From NCBI RefSeq assembly GCF_015832195.1, contig NC_052018.1, positions 62,247,666 to 62,311,665 of the forward strand: 64,000 bases of DNA, given 5' to 3'. Source of the stretch: Motacilla alba alba. Lineage: Eukaryota; Chordata; Aves; Passeriformes; Motacillidae. Each line of letters starts with the position of its first letter. The first letter of the stretch is position 1. The position numbers were made by a program, and so were the translations under genes. Of this stretch, positions 12,326 through 25,297 are shown piece after piece. Below the pieces are notes generated by a model. That model worked only from the letters and a program-made list of their open reading frames with translations, did no database searches and was not told where the DNA came from.

Positions 12326-13060
12326 TCCCCGCAGTCAGGTGGCGGCCCCGGCGCGGCCCCGCGGCTAGCCCGGCCCACCGCGCTCCGGGGGCAGGACGGG
12401 GCCCGGCCAGCCGCCGCCACCGGGGCCCCGAGCACCCCTCCGGGGAGCTGCTCCACGGGAGCGGCGCGCCGCTCGGGGGAGAGGGATGTCCACCCCCGCC
12501 CGGGAACGCCGGGCGCTCCCCGGGCGGCACCACACGGCGCCTTCCGGGCTGACACGGGCGTGCGTCGACCCGGCTCGCCGGTTAGGGGCTAGGGCAGGGG
12601 TGTGCAGCGCCCAGGCACCCCTCAGGAGATGATAGCCACAGGCGCAAAGCCACCCGCAAAGGACGTGGGCCACCTCGGAGAAGATTCCGTACTGGGGACA
12701 CTGCTCTTGCCGGTCACAGCGTGTAGCACCTCGCCGCATCCCGGTGGCAGCAGGGCCCTGGGGACAAGCACGCCCTGCACACCCACCACACTGCGCACTG
12801 CCGAGGGAAGCGCGCATAAGCCCACCTGCTCGCCTTACAGAAAAAAACCTGTCCCGCTGTGTCCCAGAGGTGCTGGCACAGACTCCGAGGCACTTAAAAG
12901 TGTGCCAGTTTCCTTTGAAGCACCGGACACACTAGGGACACGAGATGGGTGGGTGGCGGTGGCGCGGCTCTGACCCACTTTAAAGCGTGCAAGGCGGTGT
13001 GCTGCACCCACAAAATGCTGGCCCACACCTCACTCCCGGGTAGCGTTCTTGGAGGATGGT

Positions 13061-15764
13061 AGTTTGCACCATTTGCTAATGATCATGAGTTGCTTTGCTC
13101 CATTGAAGTCTGTAGGACATGGGACTGCAGTACAGGTAGGTAGGAAAGCATTGAAATGATAGAAAGGGAAAAACAAAAGGTCATCAGAGAAATCCAAAAT
13201 TTTCACAGTACTTCATGGATCTGAGCAGGCAGGATTAGGAAGGATGGGGAAATAAGACATGGCCCAGTCAATCATTCAATGAAGTTATCAGCATGCAATG
13301 GCAGTTAAAAGCAAACAGTCCCCATTAAAAAAAAAAAAAAAAGAAAACATCAATAAATTTTTCATGAACTTTATACTGAACAATAATATTCACTTATTCT
13401 GGTCAATTTTTATTCTCTGTCCTTAAAACAAATCTATAGCCTTTTTTTCATTGTAAATTCCTGGCAGTGAACACAGGCACAAGAACTGCTGGGACTGGGT
13501 TAGCCAAATCCACATGGGCAATGGTGCAGGCTTGGACAATGTCAATCTACAAGTTCTTGCCGCTGGGTTTATTGTACACCTGCAGATAATTGCATTTACC
13601 TTCTGTGAACAGCAAAGTCTGTGCTTCTAGAGTGCACTGGACTCATTGTACATGAGCTCACTATCTCCTGGGCATATTGAACCCACCTGGTATGAGATGT
13701 ACACAGTAAATCAAGAGCATCTGGAAGAAATCAATCTGCCATTCATGCCCAGATTAGTGATACATGTGTAGTGTTTGTCTGCTGGCATTGGAAACTTATA
13801 TCTTCCTTTCCTACTTGGAAGGCATTAGAGGTGATGGCTACTCCAGAACCTGGCAGTCAAGCTAAAAAAAGAAAAGAAAAAGGAAAAAAAAAAAAAGAGA
13901 AATCATGGGATTTTCCCCGTCATGTTTTTGTTCAGCTGTTTCTTGGTTAATTCTCTTGTTCTGATTTTGCTGTCAAACACTTTTGCAAACATCAATCTGC
14001 TTACCCCTCCACAGCAGGAGCAGTGCTGCTTCTGGATCCCAAACTGAACGCTGCCCTGCGAGAAATGCCTGTGATGTCCAGTGGGGATAACGTGCAGTGC
14101 AGATTTTCTGCACAATGAAGTAGCATGTTTCTGAAGACAGTCTCAGAGCTGCACAGCAGTGAAGGGAACCCAATCACTAATGAGAAAATGCTGATCATTA
14201 TCTGGCAACAGCTCACTGTGCCACATCTGCCTTTAATCAATAGTGAAACAACTTGGCATGGTGTGGGTAGTTGGAGAGGGCTGCATTTCTGGCTGCTGCT
14301 TAGCAAGAGTGAGAGTTTCTGTGTAGATCTCAGTGATTTTAAGATCTGTGTCTCAGCATGAGAAACCACAGGCTACATTACAACACTCAACTCAGGTTAA
14401 CATTGCAGGCTGTCTTTTGCACAATGTGATTAAGAGAGAAAAAAAATTACAGAAGTCTGGGAAGCAGTGCTATAACCAGAAGGGTTCTTTATATTCATAT
14501 CTAGTGAGCAGCACCCACAGAAAGTCAAGCAGCTCTTTTTATTCTTTTCTTACCGCATCTGTAGTCACAATGTTGCTTTGCATTTATTTTTATTACACCT
14601 TAAGCAAGTGGGGTCTGAATATTCTTAGGTACAGGGGTAGCATATTCTTCAAATATTGCAGAGGGTTTCATGAATATTCTGAGATGAGTAGTGAAATATT
14701 TCACATGAGTTTATAGGCCCTGATTTTTTATGTCTTTGTTCATGTGTTCCTGTAAACTTACGGGTAGTGTTATTTCCTCGTATTTTGTGCAATTTGCATA
14801 GACTCATTTAAATATCTTCTAAGAATTTCAAAGAATGCTTCATGAGATAATATTTTATATCTGGATACTTAATTTTAATATTTGAGACACATGATTTGTC
14901 AATGAACTTTTCTTTTGAAAGTCTCTTCTATATCATATCAATTACATTTAGGAAAAATCTGTATTTATTTTCTAGAGAAGTGCACATACTGAAACTTTAT
15001 TGCCTGTAACAGTGTAAAAATGAAAACAACCTGAAACAATAAAAAGGAAGCTGAAAATATTAGTGCATTAAAAGTGCTATAAGCTCATGAAGAAAATTCA
15101 AGATCATATTCATTCTCAAAAATTCCAAGGCAAAAAAAAAAAAAAAAAGGATTTGCATTCTATAGCTATTCCTGGCTTTCTCTCTGGTCATTCTCATATC
15201 TTGAAGAAAAATGTTACAGCTGAGACTGAAAGTTCAAAGGTGAGCTCCCAAATGCTGGTTTTGAGGATAGAGGTTTGAACATCATTATATAAAAGATGAA
15301 GTAGCAGAATTGATGTGAATTGTTGGTAACAACAGTTCACATCAATTAAAGGATTCAAGAATTCACATCAATCCAAGAATTACTTCAGACTTTTGATGTA
15401 TAGCTCTATTTCATGATGTTTTTACACAAACTGATCTCATAAATTACATAAAGTAATCTCTCTTGTAGCTTTTCCTTTCTGAGAATCTTTTGTCCCTCTA
15501 AAGATGACTTAACTAGCTCCCAGATTTCCCAGCACCAATCAGCCTTGTTTGGCCCTTCCTGGGCTACAGCTGTATCTGTTTGTCATAGTCTGGAGGACAA
15601 TCTGACCAAACCTCCTGACTTTTCTACTTTCAGAAGGTCTCTAAGCAGCTCACGTTTCCTTATTTTTCCTTATCTGGGAGAGTAAGTGCCTTACCTTTCT
15701 GTTTCATGTGTAAATGCGGTGTAAACAGGATCAGGAGTGTCTTTTTCTTTATTTAGTTGGGGAT
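13061..15764. other. Intergenic DNA, no gene recognised
   Basis: AT-rich DNA upstream of the ADGRG6 promoter. It holds short A-runs (about 13326-13345, 13864-13898, 15131-15149) and the hairpin at 15308-15347. The frames up to 127 codons near 14001-14716 resemble nothing I know and overlap each other on both strands. I see no exon or RNA gene. Confidence 0.6.
15308..15347. repeat. Hairpin with 18-bp arms and 4-base loop
   Basis: The left arm 'aattgatgtgaattgttg' (15308-15325) pairs with the right arm (15330-15347) with a single mismatch, which is a G-U pair when the plus strand is transcribed. The loop is 'gtaa'. A third, direct copy of part of the right arm ('attcacatcaatcc') follows at about 15360-15373. 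There is no sign of a longer miRNA-type precursor. Confidence 0.85.
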
Positions 15765-15938
15765 TTTTTTGTTTTGTTTTGTCTTGTTTTGTTTGGTTGG
15801 GTTGTTTTTTTTTTTTTTTGTCTTTTCTTTTCTTTTCTTTTCTTTTCTTTTCTTTTCTTTTCTTTTCTTTTCTTTTCTTTTCTTTTCTTTTCTTTTCTTT
15901 TCTTTTCTTTTCTTTTCTTTTCTTTTCTTTTCTTTTCT
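15765..15938. repeat. Pentanucleotide microsatellite (TTTTC)n with (TTTTG)n and poly-T head
   Basis: From 15821 to 15938 the plus strand is an uninterrupted TTTTC repeat of about 23.6 units (118 bp). It is preceded by a T-run and an imperfect TTTTG repeat from about 15765. Every frame here is open on at least one strand and gives meaningless Phe/Leu/Ser or Lys/Arg/Glu repeats, so no gene is called. The purity suggests recent expansion and likely length polymorphism. Confidence 0.95.
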
Positions 15939-18153
15939 CTTGAGAGATGTTTTCCCTTCCAATTTAAGCTGCCATCCAGACAGGGCTCATCCCCATTAGT
16001 AAGATGCTGAAGAGGTGTCAAGTCAGTTTTCACTATGGACCTTAATACAGTCGTTTCAGTGCTGGGCAGGGATTGCTGGATGCTGAGTGAACGAGCATAT
16101 TTTAGAGGCTGTCAACCCAGTAGATAGGGGGAAATAGCACACAGTTTCCATGCCTAACCAAGAACCAATCCAGAATGATTTCCAAGAACTTGGGGGGCAA
16201 GGGAATTGTGAGGAATGTATTGACTAATATTCTTAAGTGGTGAAACTGCCTGTAAATTATTGCGCTGACCTATCTGTTCTTGAATTTAAGTATTTGTCTC
16301 CTGAAAACAAGCATAAAGTGAATTGTAACTCTAATGTATTTCTACAGTATATGTGTGGGATTTCAGAGGCTAACATACACTCGTATGTTTATTTCAATTT
16401 GTACTTTCTCTTTGTGCTTTCATGTGCATAAAACTTAGGCTAGGAAATATTTCCTGTCAGGAAGGTTACCACCAGCTAAAATGCTGTGCTTTGTGCCAGA
16501 TGAGACGTCTTTGATGAAGTGCTGAGAGCGTGGCATATAGAGTGCCTGCACACACTGCACTCCATAAAATTCTGTAAAGTCTGTGACCTCAAACAAAGCA
16601 AGAGACAGATCAGGCAGCAAATTAATTTGGATGGTTTTCACAAAACATTTCATGTCTTTGATCACTGTCTTGTTTTCTGAGCCCATTTCAACTCCTTATT
16701 TTTGATCAAGCACTCCAGGGGTCCTGAACCTTAACCTGCTGGGGCATGTTGCCACTGGTGTTTTTCCACACATTTCTGATCTGTGTGGGTGGGAGGGTGC
16801 TGGAGGTCCCTGCTTCCTGAACTTTCATTTCTATAAAGGGGAAGAGGTACCTCATAACATTTTTGTAGTTTCAGATGAGTGAACTTGGGAGTGGTGCTCA
16901 CTTTGCATGGATGGACTCTTACTATAAAGAACTCTGTAGGATGATGTTTTCAGTAATCTGCAGCCTGAATCTGAGCTGGTGTCTGGTGTTCAAACAGGAA
17001 GATAAATGTGGAAGAAAGAAGTTGTAGAATCAGAGGACATGCAAAGAGAATCTGTCATTTGTGGTGTGATACAAAGCACAGGGGGTAGAGGCTCAGTAGT
17101 GAAAAGAAGGGCTTCAACAGGTGGTAATTCATCTCTGCCAAGTACACTTTGAACTTAATAGATACCAACCAACAAAATAATTTTGTAAAATCATTTATCT
17201 ATCAATTCTTTTGTCTAAAAATGTGCCTCTGTGGCTACAAGTCATTTCAATGCTGAGTTCATCACCACCTAAACTGCCCCATCTCCTCAGCAGATCAACT
17301 CTGAAATTAGAGCTATTTAGAAAAGGTAACACTGATAGCAAGGGTCTCTCCCAGAGTGTTGGTACTGGGAAGAAACACACTGTTAATTTTGTACAAGACC
17401 ATTTTCTCACCAAGATCTGTGTACAACCTACTCATGAATGGACAAATACTTGACTGGAATAAATACTCATCCCTGAAAGATTCTAAAATGGCACCAAATT
17501 TAAATTTTTCTCCACATATTTTACTTCCCAAATAGCCAAATTCTAAGGAGCAACAGGTTTCAGCTGAGCAGGCTATATTTTTATGGTACCAGTTGACTTG
17601 ATTCATCTCTAATTCTAGATTCTTGATCTTTTTTTCACTCATGCCTTGGCCATTTTGGAGGAATTAAAAAAAACAGCCATTCTTCACCTATTTTAAGAAC
17701 CCAACTTTTCCTTTTATACAACTTCTGGGCAGGATTTCTCGCTTCCGTTTTCTGTCCAGATGTTAAATATTTGGAACAACTGGAAGAAAAGCTGACCTAA
17801 TGGTATTTCCATCAGGTTCCACTAGTGGAACAACTGGAAACCTCATGAGGAAAGCCCTTCTCTAAGTGTTCAGACTAGTTTTGCAGACTCAAGAGCTTAG
17901 GAAACTTTGGATAAGTTTTGAGCAAGTATCAAAATATTTGGATGCTTATCAGAACTGAAGCCAGAGGCAACTGCATGAAATTCATTCATCACTCTTTATA
18001 ATAATAGCACAAGTTAAAAAATCATAGGATCACATAAAAATTGAAATAATTGCATGGAAATCATAAGCAATTAATTATTTCCCATGTAAAAAAAAATAAT
18101 ATACTTCCATGCAGAATGGAAATTAGATGCTAATTGCAACATTAAATTAAAAG

Positions 18154-18286
18154 AAAGTTTCAAAGAGCTGAGTTATAGGGTGAAAGCAGAAAACATAAAA
18201 CCTTTCTAACTTTTAAGAAAATGAAAGAAAAAATGAGCTAGTACTATTTGTGATTAATTAGCTATCCACAGCTCTTTTGAAACTTT
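18154..18286. repeat. Spaced inverted repeat (about 16-bp arms)
   Basis: 'aaagtttcaaagagct' at 18154-18169 faces its complement, with one extra base, at 18270-18286. The spacer is about 100 bp and AT-rich. It could be a relic of a small inverted-repeat transposon or chance. I could not see a clear target-site duplication. Confidence 0.55.
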
Positions 18287-19388
18287 TCACTGTGTTCAGG
18301 CTGAAACTGCAGGAATTTCACACCAATATTTTAAAACATTACTGCAAAGTAATTTTTTTTTGAGATTTAATTATAAGTCCTTGCAATTCCAGTTTTCAAT
18401 GAATTATACAGAAATCTCAACCAAACAAAACTATCCAATATTTTTTTCGGAAGTATGTGAAAATTTGACCTGCCTTCAGAACTTAAATTCCATTTCCCGT
18501 GCATATGCATTATGATAAATAACAGAGGCATGTACTATCTGTTCCACAAGACGAGGAAATGAGACCGTTTCTTGAGCCTGAAGAACATGAGGGAGTGATA
18601 CAGGTAACACTTTGTCTGACAGACTTCAGCTCCTCAAACTAAATGATTAGAAATTCTTTAAAAGCTGAACTAAGTAGGACAGACTCTGGTGTGAATTTGG
18701 AATAGTGATTAAATCAATGCTTTGGACTTGCAGGCCCCAGTCAGTATGAGAACAGTTAATTGAAATTAAAAAGTGTTTTCCATTAAAAGAATGATCTGAG
18801 AAAAATAGGTCAAACCCTGAACTTTTCAATGTACATTTTGAATTACCCTCACCATTATATCTGAACTGTTGATTACACAATACCCTTGAGTGAACAGATG
18901 AATTTACTGTAATGTTCCAAAAAGGGAGCTGACAGATAGAGATTAAGGGCAAAATTACAGAAAAGTACCCCCATAATAAGTGTCCAGCCGAAAAGTCTTA
19001 GGGTAATATTTTCCCTTGTGATTTTTGTGCTATATTTATAACATTTCTGAATTTTTAAAAATGCATTCCTGTAGAGCTCAGTCTTCCTCATAGAAAAAAA
19101 TAACAGGGAAGTGGAAGTGCATCAGTAATGATTTTTTTTTCAATCTAAAACACTATGGCAGCAGTAGGAACAAGTTCTTCACATCTTGCTTTAAATGATT
19201 TTTCTCTGCCTTCAGCTCCTTTCCCTTGTGTTGGTCCCCTTTTCTCAGTGGTTGCAGGTATTGCACACAATGAAGAGGCATCTCAAATGCTAAGAATAAT
19301 TGTGACTCTTGTAGGTGCACGTATGGACTCCTCCTATCAGTGAACACAGCTGGAACCTGGAGGAGGGTGTGATGAGAACTGAAAAGTT

Positions 19389-19412
19389 ATATCACAATAT
19401 ATATTGTGATAT
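19389..19412. repeat. Perfect 24-bp palindrome
   Basis: The 12-base half 'atatcacaatat' is followed immediately by its exact reverse complement, with no spacer. It is AT-rich and able to extrude as a short cruciform. Confidence 0.95.
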
Positions 19413-20684
19413 GGCTACTAAACCATGTCCAGCTTACTGAGCTCCACTTGAAACTGGATCTCCCACCTCTAGAACCTCCAGTTAATTCATACATTACTCC
19501 AAGCTGAGCTGACACAAATACAACACTCTGCAACTACAGAAGAAAAAGCTGTGAGGGAAAGCAGCTAATCTGAAACAGGTTATAATTTATTTACTCAAAG
19601 GAGTACCACTGAGATGAGCCAAAATGAGCTCAAAATCACTAGGTTAATGCTTATTTGTCTCACCCAAACATGCATTTTTCCATATGATGATGGAGAAATC
19701 CACATCTCTGCTGACCTCCAGGCTATTTCTTCTTTGTGTCTTCTCTTTTCCTTCCACAAGCACAATATAATTGAAAGCAAAGGTCAATGAAGTCAATGAA
19801 AAAGTCAATGAAAAAGCCCTGAAAAGCAAAGGCACAACCTCATTAAGAGAGTGTTACTGGACAGGAGCATGTTTTTGTGATTGTGTGACTGTGGGGGATG
19901 AGGGCTATCAGTGGTTCCACAGACCAGCTGCAAAACAGGGAAAGGAAGTCAGCAGTGGAAAAACAGACACCAAAGCTTTATGGACAGCTTTAATTCAGAA
20001 TTGTCATGGAAGACCTAGTCCAGCATCTGAACATGTTCAATTCATGGTGAAAGTTGAGCTAGATACATGGCTTTGATTTATTTCTTTTTAAACACTGCTG
20101 GAAGTCTCATCAGAGAAAAAAAGACTTCATCTATTTGTACTGCAATGTCAATGTTCAGTCCCCTGAATTTTTCATTTACTGAGGGGTAATTAAGACTATG
20201 TTTGTAGGCTGTTCTTTTTACTTGTCATAGGCAAAGTCACACTTAATTTTCTTTTTAAAATATTTTAAATCCTGTGTGAAATTTTATGCATTTTCTTGTT
20301 TTTACTGTATAGTAAGATATACTAAAACATCATACAATACAGTCTCAGAAACAGAATTAATGTAATATTATGGTGTTATTTTTATGGGGCATGTGTTGGA
20401 TGGTTATATCAATACTTTTTTGTTTAATTTAAGAGAGAGTGTGTGAGAAAAAGATTTTGAGGTTCATGAGGAATATGTTTCTCATATTCCTATTTCTTCA
20501 TGAGGAATGAATAAGTCCTGGAAAATTTTGTGGGGAAGGAGAAAGAAATAAAGAATGTCTACTTCCCTAACTCAAAATTAGGGCTTGACAAGTCATAGGA
20601 AAATATGCAAAGAGAAAATAACATATTCTCCATTTAACCCTGTGTGAAATGTTGGTACTTTATTCTTACAACTATAATTTTTTT

Positions 20685-20787
20685 TTCAAGCCCTCTTTCC
20701 CCCTTCTTTCTTTTCCACCCTGTTTCCCTCCATTTCCCTCCATAGCCCTCCTGTTTTCCCTGCCCCTTCTTCCTGCACCTTTCCTCT
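20685..20787. repeat. Pyrimidine-rich tract
   Basis: About 100 bases of mostly C and T on the plus strand, with only scattered purines. It forms a low-complexity polypurine/polypyrimidine stretch. No splice site or exon is associated with it. Confidence 0.7.
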
Positions 20788-23700
20788 ACAAACAGTTGAT
20801 CTTCTATTAGAGATTCCAAAATAAGTGTTATTCAACTTCACCCTATATTAAGACCTACTTAAATGAAAAAAATATGAAATAGCTTTTAAATTATCAAAAA
20901 TCTGTATTTTGCATGGGTTTTGAAAAATAGTAAGATTAATATAAGTTTGAGGGAAAAAAACCCTGAAAACACAAACTCCAAGCTTGTATTACCTAGGTAT
21001 ATTCAGTCATTTCCCTGAATTGTACTGAAACTTTCCAAACATCAGAGAAAGAACAAACTGTATTTCAGAACAGTCAGTCAAAGCCTCTATGTGAAAAAAA
21101 AAAAAAAAAAGAAAGAAAAAGAAAATAAAACCCCCTACCTCTAACTTTTTCTTATTTTTTCAGTGCTGTTTGGGAGATATGGACCAGTCCTAGCCTCAGT
21201 ATAGGTATCTCCTGTACTCTTTTCCTGGAACTTGGGGGCTGATTACTTCCCTAAACATTCAGGATATTCGGCAGTATTAGGGATTATATGGACATACAAA
21301 AGAATCCTGACTGCCAGGAGGAGTTTAAGGGCAGATGTAGCTGGCAGTGTAACCCTCCCCACACCACAGCCCTCTCCCCAGCGCTGAGGTTAAAAAGGCC
21401 TGGGACAGCCCTCTCCAGTGAAACAACTGCAGAAAGAGATGGCTTTTCCAGAGCAAACTCCAGCCTGTGGAAGAAATCACCCATTGCTTACTGAAGTGAG
21501 GAGCCAGCTTTGCCCACAGACCAGGACACCAGAGGAGAGGGCAGATCCCACAGCACAGGAATTGGGGACGCTTCAGTGTTCCTGTGGTTTGCTTCGCATT
21601 TCAGATGTAAGGTCTAGCTGATCATGAGACCTGCTATTTCTTACATGCTCCAAATCTTATATTATACCACTTATTAGGGTTATTGTACTTAAAAGATAAA
21701 AAGAAATGAGCAAAATCTCTCTTAATAATATTAATTACTGATTACTTATTTACACTCTTAATTTCTGAAATCTATTACAAGGAACAGTTTGACAGAGAGA
21801 AACCACTACAAATAATGTAAATATAGGTACAAGTATAAATATTCAAGATTCACAAAGATAAAGGTGTTTTAACATCATTCCCATTTAACTTTCTTATTTT
21901 GCTATTTTAAATTATTTTCATTAGAAGGAGGCAATCATGAGAATGCAGAGGGTTAAAGAACAATTCAAAAGACATGTCTCGTATGAAATTATCTGAACTT
22001 AGTTTAATAATCTTTTTTTGGATAAGTCACAAAGATTAATTAAAAAACATACAGTAATTCTTTTGAAGTTCACCATTTTCATTATGATGTTGAAATGTCT
22101 TCCTGCAGCTAACCTTTGTTTAATGTATCCTGAACGTACTTATTTATTTTTTCAAATGGAAAAGGAAATTCAAACAGTTGAATGTTAGTGCTGCTTATTA
22201 ATTTCACAACACTCGTATAGGCAGTAATTTATTAATCTAGAGGTATTTGGTGAACCAGTTTGAGTTAATGACTCAGCAGCTCAAATATGTCCCTAAAGCA
22301 ATGATTTCATATACAGGTTCTTTTATGTCCTCAGTTGTTGGAGTCCAGCTCTCAATGACTTGGTTTTACCATCATCACATCATAGCTCCAAACATCTGCC
22401 TTGGGATCTCTATTTAAAGTCTTAGTGGAGAGGTGAATGGGACTGCAGTGAGGGCAAACCTCTTTCCTATGGGAAGCATATACCACTCACCTCAGGGACA
22501 AGGCATGTTAGCCGCATGACTGGGAAGGCACCAGTGTCTGCCCCTAACTCCTTCTATAAAAAGGTCTGCAGCACTAGAATCCCATTTTCGAATAACTGCT
22601 TTAGGACTTAGGATTTAAAATAGTGTGCTAGAAATATTAATGCATTAGAAGAGTTATTCTGTGTATCACTACATGATCCTACCATAAAAGACTGCATTTT
22701 GATATTGAGAGGGGGTGTTCCTCTGGATGCTGCCCTTCCTTTCTTCTTGTGAAACATGCTTCCTCCCTGTCCCCTCTCTGCCCTTCCTCATGCCTTTTTG
22801 GAGGATGAAAAAGGAAGTGGCACTATGTCCATAGCCCGCACAGGGGCTTCCTAATCATCCTTCTACCCCCTAAGCATACAGCACTCCACCTCCACCTTCT
22901 CCTTGCTCAATAACAGGCAACTGGTTCCACCCTGCACTGGAATTTCCCACAGCATCTTAGCAATTAAGGCACATGTAAACAAAGGAGTGCAAACCCCTAG
23001 CCACTACTGAGGAAAAAGGGTGACAATATGAAGTGGCACAAGACAAACATCTAAGGGTGACTGAGAAGATACAGAAAATCTCAGGAGGTAGGAATTTCAG
23101 AGACAAGGTGCAGGGAAAATGGTAGAAGCACTGAAAATGAATTGGTGGAAGAAGACTGGATGGATAAACCAAATAGGTACAGAAGAAGCACAGGCAGGGC
23201 AGACAGTAAGTGGAAATACAGGTACAGGGTAATAAGAGGCAAGGGACATGGCACTGAGAAGAGAATGGAAGATGATTGAAGGAGGCACAGAAGGAGAACA
23301 ATGAATTAAACTGGAAAACCAGAAAAACTTGAAAAATATTAAATAAGCATTAAGTTTACTAAAAGTAAAATTATGACATCAAAATAAAATGGGTGCAAAA
23401 AAGATATGCAAAAACTTGGTCTTGAAGTTCATACACTACAAGCAGGTATTTTTGGAAATATTTTAACAATGTAACTGTAAATGCACTTTTCAGACCACTG
23501 TTCTTCAGTATCACACATATTATGTGAGAATGTGTTGTAGAGATAATGTCCAGTATAGTAACTATTGTAAAGATGAACAATCCAAATCATTAAAAACCAT
23601 GAATTTACAATCATTACACCCTTCCTTCATTTCTCATTCCTTTTGTTTTTTATGCAGACATTTTTATGAACTTGAATGCAGACATCCATTAAGCTCATGA

Positions 23701-25182
23701 GGAAAATGGAGCTGAATGTGCAGTAGTCTGCATGGAATGGCTTCCAACACCACTTAGTTCAATAGTCAGCAGGACCTTAAATGGGGCTTTTTGCAGAGTT
23801 TCCATAGATAGCCAGTTCAGATTCAGAAAGGTCTGAACACCCCAAATTCATATGAAGTCAATAAGAAGAGTATTTATTTAAGTTGCTCTCCATATTTTCC
23901 CTCTTTATCTTGTATCAGAAGAACCTCCTCTATCATTAAAAACAATCTTCAGGCAAAAACTAAGGTTGGGATTTTTTTCCCGAGTTATAATAACTAAATA
24001 ACTTTGTATTATTGACATAGACATTTCAAAAGACAAGAAGAATCATTATGATGTTTTCAGTGATGGTTATTGATGACAGGCTTTTGAAGCTGCAACATTG
24101 TTCTTAATTTCTTTATTCTCAGTAAAGTAATTTATCTGTTGGGAATTTTTTCTGGCAGTTATTACTACTTAAGCTTCTGAAAACACAGCTAAAAGAGCAT
24201 AATAGAATCTTAAGATGTCATCAGCTTAGCTGTAACATTGGATCTCAGGATAGGTCACTGATTTCAAACAGTACTTATATTGCAATCAGCAATGGAAATA
24301 ATTTGAAACTGCTCTGCCTACACAAGCAGAATGATTCCCCCTGAGGTTAAGGGAAAGGTTCCCACTGACTTCAACAGGCTTTGGATTAATCTGTGAATAA
24401 GGATCTGCGCAGGGTAAATACTGGTGACAGAATCTGGGGCTCTGCCAGATAAACACAGAAAGAGATGGGGAATTTCAGAATGCTTTGTTCCTGGAAGAGA
24501 GGAGACTTTATATCCTTTGTTTTTTAGCTCTAATTATCCCCCATCCAAAAAAAGGTCAGGAGGAAAGAAACAGGAGAAAAGACTGAATTTTTATTTTGCT
24601 CTCAAATGTTCAACAGAATGTGAGTACACTTGTGAGAAATGTTTTGTTTTAAACACTCTTTACTACCAGTGACAACCATCAAAAGATAGGAATATATAAA
24701 ATATAGTGGTGTTAGAACCCACGGACAATTCTTATAAATAAGGTTTGGGTTAAATGGCAGAGTGTACATTGGAGAATACCATTTCCCATCAGAATCTAGT
24801 CTGTACTTATTTGGAAATATTCTGATGCTAAGTACTGGGACATCCTCTTCGATACAATATGCAATGTTACCCCTCTCTTTTATCCACCTTGGGAATATTA
24901 AGGGCCAAGGAATATCCCTTTACTGAATGCTCCATTTTAATGAGATTATAGTAAGACAGCCTTCTAAAACCTGATTTTTTGTGGGGACACAGAAAAAATT
25001 CCAATTTATATTGACTAATGTTTCTCTTAATTTTCCACTGGTTTTCATATTTTTGAATGATCTAGGTGTTAATATTTTCTGAATTATACTAGATTTAAAA
25101 ATTGTTACAAAGAGGGAGCCAGCACCTTGAAAGCAATTTCTACACCAGACTAGAATTAAACACACTGACTTATTTTCAGAAA

Positions 25183-25297
25183 CATGGAGATGTGGCACTC
25201 AGGGACATGGTCTAGTCATGGGCATGGCAGTGCTGGTTTCACAGCTGGACTTGATCTTAGAGGTCTTTTCCAACCAAAATGATTTTATTATTCTGTA
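25183..25297 (+). mobile_element. CR1 LINE 3' end fragment
   Basis: Matches the 3' terminus of avian CR1: 'ggacatggtctagtcatggg', then 'ggacttgatcttagaggtc' and 'ttttccaacc', ending in an 'atgattttattattctg' tail related to the 8-bp CR1 terminal repeat. It is a typical 5'-truncated copy of about 115 bp. Confidence 0.85.

Larger units (their letters stand above)
11030..13060 (-). promoter_or_regulatory. ADGRG6: CpG-island promoter of ADGRG6
   Basis: About 2 kb with an abrupt rise in G+C and a very high CpG count against AT-rich flanks on both sides. The densest part is about 11330-12600. It lies about 4.6 kb upstream of the ADGRG6 signal-peptide exon on the transcribed strand and is the only CpG island in the window, so it is inferred to be the ADGRG6 promoter carrying exon 1. 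GC boxes are present (for example 12313-12325 and about 11405-11440), and I saw no clear TATA box. Long open frames on both strands here (up to 223 codons) reflect the scarcity of AT-rich stop codons in GC-rich DNA. A divergent non-coding transcript on the plus strand is possible but not shown. Confidence 0.8.
15939..25182. other. Intergenic DNA, no gene recognised
   Basis: AT-rich stretch with no exon, RNA gene or well-preserved transposon that I can identify. Minor structures are a spaced inverted repeat at 18154-18286, a 24-bp palindrome at 19389-19412, a short hairpin at 20469-20491, a pyrimidine-rich tract at 20685-20787 and an A-run at 21093-21110. A short block at about 24330-24420 containing 'cccactgacttcaacaggc' resembles an ancient sauropsid interspersed repeat, but I cannot name it. 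Confidence 0.55.

Noticed and set aside
11025..12973. Many long open frames on both strands (up to 223 codons)
   Set aside because: They sit in a GC-rich CpG island where stop codons are rare, overlap in several frames, are rich in Pro/Arg/Ala/Gly and resemble no protein family.
15714..16033. Frames of 68-98 codons of Phe/Leu/Ser or Lys/Arg/Glu repeats
   Set aside because: Pure products of the (TTTTC)n microsatellite.
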